DNA from: an uncultured Clostridia bacterium
Lineage (GTDB): Bacteria; Bacillota; Clostridia; TANB77; CAG-508
DNA: 7,122 nucleotides
Assembly (NCBI GenBank): GCA_934154515.1
Contig: CAKPGD010000056.1
Span: forward strand, 1-7,122
Direction of reading: 5' to 3'
This document shows positions 1 through 4,061 of the stretch, in pieces. Under the pieces are notes generated by a model. The model ran no database searches. It saw only the letters and a list, made by a program, of their open reading frames with translations, and had not been told where the DNA came from. How positions within the stretch are numbered: the stretch's first letter is position 1; every line of letters begins with the position of its first letter. Made by a program: the position numbers and the translations under genes.

Positions 1-115
1 CTAGCGTTAAATTTATTGCTACTCCTGCTAAAATTATTAACACTACAATTGTGATTACCAATGCTATTAGTGTTATTGCTTTTTGATTTTTTAGTTTGCT
101 TTTGACTTTGTTCAT
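1..115 (-). CDS. Type IV pilin-like / pseudopilin protein, N-terminal part only
   Basis: Only the first 38 codons lie in the window; the gene continues past the left edge. Reading from ATG at 115-113 gives a short basic leader (MNKVKSKLKNQKA) followed by ITLIALVITIVVLIILAGVA, a long hydrophobic helix. This is the class III signal and N-terminal helix of type IV pilin-like and type II secretion pseudopilin proteins, in the form frequent in clostridia. The prepilin peptidase would cut before Ile14. The residue before the cut is Ala13 rather than the usual Gly, and the usual Glu at position +5 is absent, as is common in this clostridial subgroup. The start is supported by an AAGGAGA ribosome binding site at 124-130. 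The product is expected in the membrane or a surface filament; the class-specific C-terminal domain cannot be seen, so the exact role is unknown. Confidence 0.82.
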   Translation of the reverse strand, partial: MNKVKSKLKNQKAITLIALVITIVVLIILAGVAINLTL

Positions 116-232
116 TTCTTTTATCTCCTTCTTTTGTTTTATTTTGTACTTTTTGTTACATATTTATTCATTTTTTGCTTTTGTTACAGTTTTCATATTT
201 TCATATTTTCTTTTTTATGTTTTTCTTATTTA

Positions 233-249
233 TGTAACTAAGTTGTTAC
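233..249 (+). promoter_or_regulatory. WalR-like direct repeat box just downstream of the pilin promoter
   Basis: TGTAAC (233-238), five bases, then TGTTAC (244-249) matches the published WalR/YycF pattern TGTWAH-N5-TGTWAH exactly. It lies just past the predicted transcription start near 257, a position where binding would be expected to repress. Two isolated TGTTAC half-sites occur further down the leader at 154-159 and 182-187. The same segment can also be read as an inverted repeat (GTAAC 234-238 / GTTAC 245-249), so an RNA hairpin is an alternative. The match is seen in the sequence; the regulator is inferred. Confidence 0.35.
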
Positions 250-263
250 TTATTTTTACACCC

Positions 264-292
264 ATTTTACTATTAAATATATTTTTAGTCAA
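264..292 (-). promoter_or_regulatory. Sigma-A type promoter for the pilin-like gene
   Basis: On the minus strand a TTGACT -35 box (287-292) is separated by exactly 17 bases from a TAAAAT -10 box (264-269). Transcription would start near 257 and run left, giving a leader of about 140 bases before the ATG at 115. This is one of the two best promoter matches in the window. Confidence 0.75.
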
Positions 293-468
293 TAAGTTTT
301 TCTTCGAAAAAATATTTTTTGCTATTTCTACTTTCTTTTCTTTTATATTATGTTAATACATTTAAAGTCGGGTGATATTAATATTGGAGGAGATTGAGAA
401 ATTATAATTTAGGAATTTAATATATATTTAAAGAATAATTTAATTATAAGAATTAAATATTTTAATTC

Positions 469-513
469 AATAAACCACTCATGTGCAAGTAGCATGAGTG
501 GTTTATTTTTTTA
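469..513. terminator. Strong hairpin terminator, probably bidirectional
   Basis: A perfect 15-bp inverted repeat (469-483 with 493-507, core ACCACTCATG/CATGAGTGGT) encloses a 9-base loop and is flanked on the plus side by a T-run through about 513. On the minus strand it lies 21 bases beyond the stop of the 48-codon gene and closes that operon. The minus-strand tail (TTTATTGAATT) is weaker than the plus-strand tail, which is odd because no plus-strand gene precedes it. Confidence 0.8.
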
Positions 514-528
514 TTATATTTTTACACT

Positions 529-675
529 TTAAATTATGCCCATCTTTTTAGCAAATTGTTTTCCTTTTTTAATCATTTGCTTTTTGCTTCTTCCAGACAT
601 TTCTTTATACATATACATAGCTCCTGCTGTTGCCATTCCTCCTATTATCATTCCTTTAACAAATTTCATATTCAT
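529..675 (-). CDS. 48-residue membrane microprotein of unknown function
   Basis: ATG at 675-673 follows an excellent ribosome binding site AAGGAGGT (680-687) and reads 48 codons to TAA at 529-531. The protein has a short start (MNMKF), a small-residue-rich hydrophobic stretch at about residues 6-22 (VKGMIIGGMATAGAMYM), and a strongly basic tail (KSK/KK/GK clusters, residues 29-45) that would lie in the cytoplasm. The architecture resembles short YtxH-like or DUF3918-like proteins of Bacillota, but I cannot assign a family. It is the last gene of the minus-strand cluster, 27 bases after the second TauE/SafE half and just before the hairpin at 469-507. It could be a small accessory subunit of the transporter or an unrelated passenger. 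Coding status rests on the ribosome binding site, operon position and sensible composition. Confidence 0.72.
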   Translation of the reverse strand: MNMKFVKGMIIGGMATAGAMYMYKEMSGRSKKQMIKKGKQFAKKMGII

Positions 676-702
676 GTTTACCTCCTTCTTCTCTTTTTCT
701 TA

Positions 703-1080
703 TTATGTGTTTTTTATTTTAATTCTATACTCTCTAAATATTTTATAAAATTCATGAAGAGATATTATTAAAATGAATATTGCAAAATATTTTCTTAAAT
801 TTTGTGAACTTATATTTTCAGATATCATTACTCCTAGCATTGCTCCTATTATTCCAAATAACGATACTATAATTACAACACTTTTATCAATATTTTTTTG
901 TCTTATATTCATTATAATTGCAGCCAATGATGTTGGAATAAAAAATATTAAGTTTGTTGCTTGTGCTATATGCTGTTCTACATTCATAAATAATGATAAT
1001 AATAAAATTAATATTGTTCCTCCACCCATTCCCATTCCTGTAACAATTCCAGAAATAAATCCAAATAAGACTGGTAACAT
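703..1080 (-). CDS. Half-size TauE/SafE (TSUP) family membrane transporter subunit, second half
   Basis: This 125-residue protein is about half the length of a normal TauE/SafE permease (around 250 residues, two related four-helix units). Near the N-terminus it has the family glycine signature, GMGMGGGT at 15-22, followed by a helix, then the AQATNLIFFIPTS segment (39-51) typical of the region after the first re-entrant part, a GIIGAMLG glycine-rich helix (76-83), and a final helix ending in a basic tail. I count about four hydrophobic segments. TSUP members export or import sulfite, sulfoacetate, thiosulfate or other organic anions; the substrate here cannot be told. The start ATG at 1080 has an AAAGGAGG site, and the gene begins 14 bases after the other half-size gene, so the two are translated together and probably form a heterodimer equal to one full permease. 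Confidence 0.85.
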   Translation of the reverse strand: MLPVLFGFISGIVTGMGMGGGTILILLLSLFMNVEQHIAQATNLIFFIPTSLAAIIMNIRQKNIDKSVVIIVSLFGIIGAMLGVMISENISSQNLRKYFAIFILIISLHEFYKIFREYRIKIKNT

Positions 1081-1094
1081 TTTTCCTCCTTTGT

Positions 1095-1448
1095 TTAATT
1101 AATAAGCATTTTTATAGATATGTATAATAAAAATACAGCAAATAGCATTTGAATATATTTTGTTGGAATCTTCTTTAAAAATTTTGCACCCAAAAATCCT
1201 CCTATTACGCCTCCTATTGCACAAAGAATTCCCATTTTCCAGTTAATATAATTGTCTTTATAATAAAATATACTACTTGCTATAACCATTGGAAGTGTAC
1301 AGCATACTGCTGTGCCTCTTGCTTTTTTATCTTCCATTTTCAACAAATATATAAAAGCAGGTATTAATATAAGACCTCCTCCTGATGCAAACAGTCCACA
1401 TATTATTCCTGCTACTATTCCTATTATTGCTATTTTAATTTTTTTCAC
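1095..1448 (-). CDS. Half-size TauE/SafE (TSUP) family membrane transporter subunit, first half
   Basis: This 117-residue protein carries the TauE/SafE pattern clearly: GLFASGGGLILIP at 18-30, an alanine/threonine segment GTAVCC at 45-50, and the second glycine helix GGVIGGFLGAKFLKKIP at 79-95 followed by a last helix (about 99-116). It is about half of a usual permease and is partnered by the similar-sized gene directly downstream. The start is GTG at 1448-1446, supported by AAAGGAGA at 1456-1463 with seven bases between. A Cys-Cys pair (49-50) in the membrane and further cysteines at 17 and 76 stand out in so short a protein. It lies 54 bases after the cysteine desulfurase, which suggests sulfur-compound transport, but that is inference from context. 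This leader contains repeats that can hide the ribosome binding site. Confidence 0.85.
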   Translation of the reverse strand: MKKIKIAIIGIVAGIICGLFASGGGLILIPAFIYLLKMEDKKARGTAVCCTLPMVIASSIFYYKDNYINWKMGILCAIGGVIGGFLGAKFLKKIPTKYIQMLFAVFLLYISIKMLIN

Positions 1449-1495
1449 TAAATAGTCTCCTTTAATTTTTCTATTTAGTATTATTTACTATTTAG
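1447..1495 (-). promoter_or_regulatory. Repeat-based hairpins around the GTG start of the first TauE/SafE half
   Basis: Reading the minus strand, CTAAATAG occurs at 1495-1488 and again at 1478-1471, and its complement CTATTTAG occurs at 1455-1448, ending on the first base of the GTG start. Either upstream copy can form a 9-bp stem with the downstream one. With the nearer copy the 15-base loop holds the AAAGGAGA ribosome binding site. This is a possible translation control element between the desulfurase and transporter genes; the pairing is seen, the function is inferred. Confidence 0.35.
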
Positions 1496-1502
1496 GCTAA
1501 TT

Positions 1503-2645
1503 CTATTCGTTTTTTAGATTAGAAATTATTTTTATTAATTGTTCTACTAAAAAATCTACATCCTCCTTATCATTTTCTATTCCGAATGTGACTCTTAATG
1601 CACTTTTGGCTCTTTCTGAATTTGCACCTATTGCCATTAATACATGCGATGGATTTGCAGAACCTGTGCTACACGCACTTCCTCCTGACGCACAAATTCC
1701 TACTTCATCTAATTTGAATAATAATTCTTCTCCTGTAACTCCTAAAAATGAAAAATTTGCATTTCCTGGTAGTCTATTTATTCTGTCTCCATTTAATACC
1801 GCATTCGGTATTTTTTCTTCTACTTTTGAAATATAATAATCTCTTAAGCTTTTTAATTTCTTATTATATTCATCAAAATTTTCGTATGATAATTCTATTG
1901 CTTTTCCAAGTCCAACAATTCCTGCTATATTTTCTGTCCCTGCTCTTTTTTCTCTTTCTTGATGTCCTCCGTCTTGAATTCTTTCAAATTCTATTCCTTC
2001 TCTTACATACAAAGCTCCTACTCCCTTTGGTCCATAAAATTTATGTGCAGACATAGAAAGCATATCTATATTCATTTCTTGTACATTTATTTTTACATTG
2101 CCTATTGCTTGAACCGCATCTGTATGAAAGGTAATTTGATGCTTCTTAGCAATTTCTCCTATTTCTTTAATTGGTTGAATTGTTCCAATTTCATTGTTTG
2201 CAAACATTACACTTATTAATATTGTATTATCTTTTATAGAACTTTCTAATTCTTCAAGTGATATAAAACCTTTTTCATTTACATTTAAATACGTTACTTC
2301 GAAACCTTGTATTTCTAAAGTTTGACAAGTATGTAATATTGCTGGATGTTCTATTTTTGTTGTTATTATATGATTTCCCCTGTTTTTATTTTTATAACAG
2401 TAACCTTTTATTGCCAAATTATCACTTTCACTTCCACATGATGTAAAATAAATTTCTTTGTTTTTAGAATTTATTGTTTTAGCCACTTGCTCTCTTGCTG
2501 TTGTTAATGCTCTTTTTGCATTTCTTCCTACACTATACATAGAAGATGCATTTCCATATTCTATGCAAAAATATGGAATCATTGCATTTAAAACTTCTTC
2601 TCTTACTGCTGTTGTTGCAGCATGATCAAAATATCTTATTTTCAT
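1503..2645 (-). CDS. Cysteine desulfurase, NifS/IscS family
   Basis: This is a 380-residue PLP enzyme that takes sulfur from L-cysteine, leaving alanine and an enzyme persulfide for Fe-S cluster or thio-tRNA synthesis. Seen: the N-terminal YFDHAATT (5-12), EHPA with the PLP-stacking His100, HTDAVQ (174-179) with the PLP-contacting Asp176, SAHKFYGPKG (199-208) with Schiff-base Lys202, and SGGSACSTG (320-328) with nucleophile Cys325. RAGTEN (235-240) is the usual phosphate/substrate loop. Length is normal for the family and all key residues are intact. The ATG at 2645 has an AAGGGAA site about 10 bases upstream. No iscU, mnmA or thiI follows; the next genes are two half-size TauE/SafE proteins, so the sulfur acceptor is not evident. 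I see no convincing promoter between 2646 and 2823. A specific symbol (nifS, iscS) would be a guess without phylogeny. Confidence 0.95.
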   Translation of the reverse strand: MKIRYFDHAATTAVREEVLNAMIPYFCIEYGNASSMYSVGRNAKRALTTAREQVAKTINSKNKEIYFTSCGSESDNLAIKGYCYKNKNRGNHIITTKIEHPAILHTCQTLEIQGFEVTYLNVNEKGFISLEELESSIKDNTILISVMFANNEIGTIQPIKEIGEIAKKHQITFHTDAVQAIGNVKINVQEMNIDMLSMSAHKFYGPKGVGALYVREGIEFERIQDGGHQEREKRAGTENIAGIVGLGKAIELSYENFDEYNKKLKSLRDYYISKVEEKIPNAVLNGDRINRLPGNANFSFLGVTGEELLFKLDEVGICASGGSACSTGSANPSHVLMAIGANSERAKSALRVTFGIENDKEDVDFLVEQLIKIISNLKNE

Positions 2646-2660
2646 ATTTAAGAAATTCCC

Positions 2661-2696
2661 TTCTTTATAATCTTCTTTATAATCTTTTTTATATTC
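2661..2696. repeat. 12-bp tandem repeat upstream of the cysteine desulfurase
   Basis: TTCTTTATAATC occurs twice exactly (2661-2672 and 2673-2684) with a degenerate third copy TTTTTTATATTC (2685-2696). On the transcribed minus strand this is GATTATAAAGAA repeated directly upstream of, and touching, the ribosome binding site of the desulfurase. It may be simple slippage in AT-rich leader sequence. Confidence 0.6.
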
Positions 2697-2823
2697 TTTT
2701 ATTATTATATTATTTAGGAACTTTTTTATTCTTTAATAATGTAAGAAGTTTTAAACATATAAATTTATCCATTACAATCGAATAGAGGATAATTCTTAAT
2801 AATTTTTTCCCTCTCGCACCACA

Positions 2824-2853
2824 AAAATAGGTTGCTTTGTTGCAACCTATTTT
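2824..2853 (-). terminator. Hairpin terminator of the MurT/GatD/111-residue protein cluster
   Basis: A perfect 12-bp inverted repeat (2824-2835 with 2842-2853, core AGGTTGC/GCAACCT) with a 6-base loop lies 35 bases past the stop of the 111-codon gene. On the minus strand the stem is followed by TTTTTG, a good intrinsic terminator tail; the plus-strand tail (TTTTCG) is shorter. It separates the envelope cluster from the cysteine desulfurase cluster. Confidence 0.82.
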
Positions 2854-2888
2854 CGTGTTATATTTATTATAATTTTGAAATATTCAAA

Positions 2889-3224
2889 TTAATTAGAAGC
2901 CCATCTCATTACTTTTAAATTTTTATATGTATTAAGTACATTTTCATATTTTTCATATTCTTCTTCCCAAACTAATTTAGGAATTTTATCAAAAGCATCA
3001 AATACTTTTTCTGCTTCCATCAAAAATATTACTTGCTCTTGCGCACTCATCTTTTCATATTTTTTTGAAAAGATATATAATTTATCAAGCATTTGGTTTG
3101 CTTGTATAAAGCTCCAGAAATCTTTTACATTGATTCCTGCCATTTTTAATTGCATTACTGCGAATGCTGCTAAAGCAACTATTGCAAATATTAAAATATA
3201 AATAATTACCATCATTAGTTCCAT
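2889..3224 (-). CDS. 111-residue single-pass membrane protein of unknown family
   Basis: ATG at 3224 has an AGAGG site eight bases upstream. The protein has one N-terminal hydrophobic helix (about residues 3-25) followed by a mostly helical, charged domain with AQEQVIFLMEAEKVFDAFDKIP (61-82, two halves AQEQVIFLMEA and EKVFDAFDKIP) and an EEEYEKYENVL stretch (87-97), ending in KVMRWASN. The N-out or N-in orientation is unclear; the short MELM start with few charges and the lysine after the helix suggest the soluble part may be cytoplasmic. I do not recognise the family. It follows murT and the gatD homologue on the same strand with a 120-base gap that contains its own promoter and a WalR-like box, so it can be expressed separately. 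Position suggests an envelope or cell-wall role, which is inference only. TAA stop, then a terminator. Confidence 0.82.
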   Translation of the reverse strand: MELMMVIIYILIFAIVALAAFAVMQLKMAGINVKDFWSFIQANQMLDKLYIFSKKYEKMSAQEQVIFLMEAEKVFDAFDKIPKLVWEEEYEKYENVLNTYKNLKVMRWASN

Positions 3225-3257
3225 TGTTTTTTCCTCTTTTCTTTCGAATATATTTAT

Positions 3258-3286
3258 ATTATAACACTTTTGTAATATTTTCGCAA
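3258..3286 (-). promoter_or_regulatory. Sigma-A type promoter for the 111-residue membrane protein
   Basis: On the minus strand TTGCGA (3281-3286) and a perfect TATAAT (3258-3263) are 17 bases apart. Transcription would start near 3251, leaving a short leader of about 27 bases before the ATG at 3224. Confidence 0.75.
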
Positions 3287-3337
3287 CATTTTTGTAATAT
3301 TTCTGTAATTTACGCTAGATTGTATATTATTACAGAA
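3271..3337. promoter_or_regulatory. WalR-like box and phased TGTAAT repeats over the promoter
   Basis: On the plus strand TGTAAT occurs at 3271-3276, 3293-3298 and 3304-3309. The last two are exactly five bases apart and match TGTWAH-N5-TGTWAH, the WalR/YycF site. The starts are 22 and 11 bases apart, so all three face the same side of the helix. The first two are embedded in an identical 13-base repeat (TTTTGTAATATTT at 3268-3280 and 3290-3302). A fourth motif in opposite orientation (ATTACAGAA 3329-3337) forms a 9-bp inverted repeat with TTCTGTAAT (3301-3309). The cluster overlaps the -10/-35 spacer and the region just upstream of -35. The regulator is inferred. Confidence 0.45.
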
Positions 3338-3344
3338 CACTTTT

Positions 3345-4046
3345 TTATAAATTTTTTAGCTCTTTTAATCTCTGCTCATACGCTTTTTTTACATCTTCTT
3401 CTATAAAAAGATTTGGACTTTCTATTCCCATTTTTTCAATTATACTTTTAGTAAATTCTGGATTTAATATTAAAATTGGACCTATTACATATGTTCCAAT
3501 AAAATTATTTTTCTTTATTCCTTCTAATTTGCTTTTATCATTAAGACCTATTCCCTTTTCTACTTCTGCAAAATACATATTTTCATTATTACCATAACAA
3601 AAAGTAAATTGACTTTTAAATCCCACTATTTCTATATTTTCGTACTTTCCTACAAATATACTATTGTGCCTATTCATCATATTTCTTTTAGCATAAATAT
3701 TAAATATTCCTAATGCTTCTATTTTGATTCCGTCTTCATTTTCAATATATTTACCAAATATTTCTAAAGCATTACCTGTTACTAAAAATACCACATTTTT
3801 TTTTATTAATTCTTCTATTCTTTCTTTATATGGCATTAACTTTTTTATAACTTTTTCTTGCATATTTTCTGTCATTGGTCCTATATATATCATGTCTACA
3901 TCATTCTTTATGAACATAGGCTCTTCATTAAAATTTGTTTCTACAAAGTTTGCCTCTGGAAGACATTTTTTTAAATATTTCATATTACTTATATCTCCAT
4001 ACAAGTTACAAAATTCTGGAAATAATATTTCTATTGTTTTATTCAT
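3345..4046 (-). CDS. GatD-like class I glutamine amidotransferase homologue lacking the catalytic Cys and His
   Basis: This 233-residue protein has the length and landmarks of GatD, the glutaminase subunit of the MurT/GatD complex that amidates D-Glu in lipid II: an N-terminal IEILFPEFCNLYGDISNM segment (5-22), the LGIFNIYAKRNMMNR region (112-126), IVGFKSQ (140-146) and GTYVIGPIL (184-192). The catalytic residues are missing. Where GatD has CGGYQ at the nucleophile elbow, this protein has VTGNALEIFG (89-98) with Thr90 in place of Cys. Where GatD has GTYLHGP, it has GTYVIGP with Ile188 in place of His. The GGGxDREQ loop has become GPMTENMQ (56-63). It should not hydrolyse glutamine. It starts 15 bases after murT with an AAGGAGG site (4055-4061), so it is co-expressed with MurT and likely still binds it. 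The reading frame is intact with normal codon use, so it is not a decayed gene. Confidence 0.88.
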   Translation of the reverse strand: MNKTIEILFPEFCNLYGDISNMKYLKKCLPEANFVETNFNEEPMFIKNDVDMIYIGPMTENMQEKVIKKLMPYKERIEELIKKNVVFLVTGNALEIFGKYIENEDGIKIEALGIFNIYAKRNMMNRHNSIFVGKYENIEIVGFKSQFTFCYGNNENMYFAEVEKGIGLNDKSKLEGIKKNNFIGTYVIGPILILNPEFTKSIIEKMGIESPNLFIEEDVKKAYEQRLKELKNL

Positions 4047-4061
4047 TTATCTTCCCTCCTT

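Larger units (their letters stand above)
116..528. other. Non-coding stretch between pilin-like gene and microprotein gene
   Basis: These 413 bases hold no convincing gene. From right to left they contain the bidirectional hairpin at 469-507, about 110 bases of AT-rich sequence (357-468) with no clear signal apart from a weak plus-strand promoter-like pair (TTGAGA 394-399, TAATAT 418-423), a further stretch (293-356) without a recognisable signal, then the minus-strand promoter at 264-292 and a roughly 140-base T-rich (on plus) leader of the pilin-like gene. The plus-strand open frame through 96-356 is almost all Phe, Leu, Ile and Ser from T-runs and has no ribosome binding site, so it is not called. 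Confidence 0.6.

Noticed and set aside
96..356. 86-codon open frame on the plus strand rich in Phe, Leu and Ile
   Set aside because: It comes from T-rich sequence, has no ribosome binding site, and overlaps the start and leader of a well-supported minus-strand pilin-like gene.
536..1102. Plus-strand open frames opposite the microprotein and the TauE/SafE halves
   Set aside because: These are shadows of the minus-strand genes, without ribosome binding sites or family motifs.
703..1448. Frameshifted or broken full-length TauE/SafE gene
   Set aside because: Each half has its own stop, a 14-base gap, and an AAAGGAGG-type site before the second start, which fits two real genes better than a pseudogene.
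1588..2785. Several plus-strand open frames opposite the cysteine desulfurase
   Set aside because: Antisense shadows of a conserved enzyme with all its catalytic motifs on the minus strand.
2646..2823. Promoter or riboswitch for the cysteine desulfurase
   Set aside because: Candidates such as TTAAGA-N17-TGTAAT and a TATAAT without a matching -35 box are weak in this AT-rich stretch, and no known riboswitch or T-box landmarks are visible.
3301..3337. Terminator after the GatD homologue
   Set aside because: The 9-bp inverted repeat has a 19-base loop and no T-run on the minus strand; it fits better as part of the regulatory repeat cluster.
3345..4046. GatD pseudogene
   Set aside because: The frame is intact at normal length, has an excellent ribosome binding site and conserved structural motifs; only the catalytic residues are exchanged, so loss of function by decay is unlikely.
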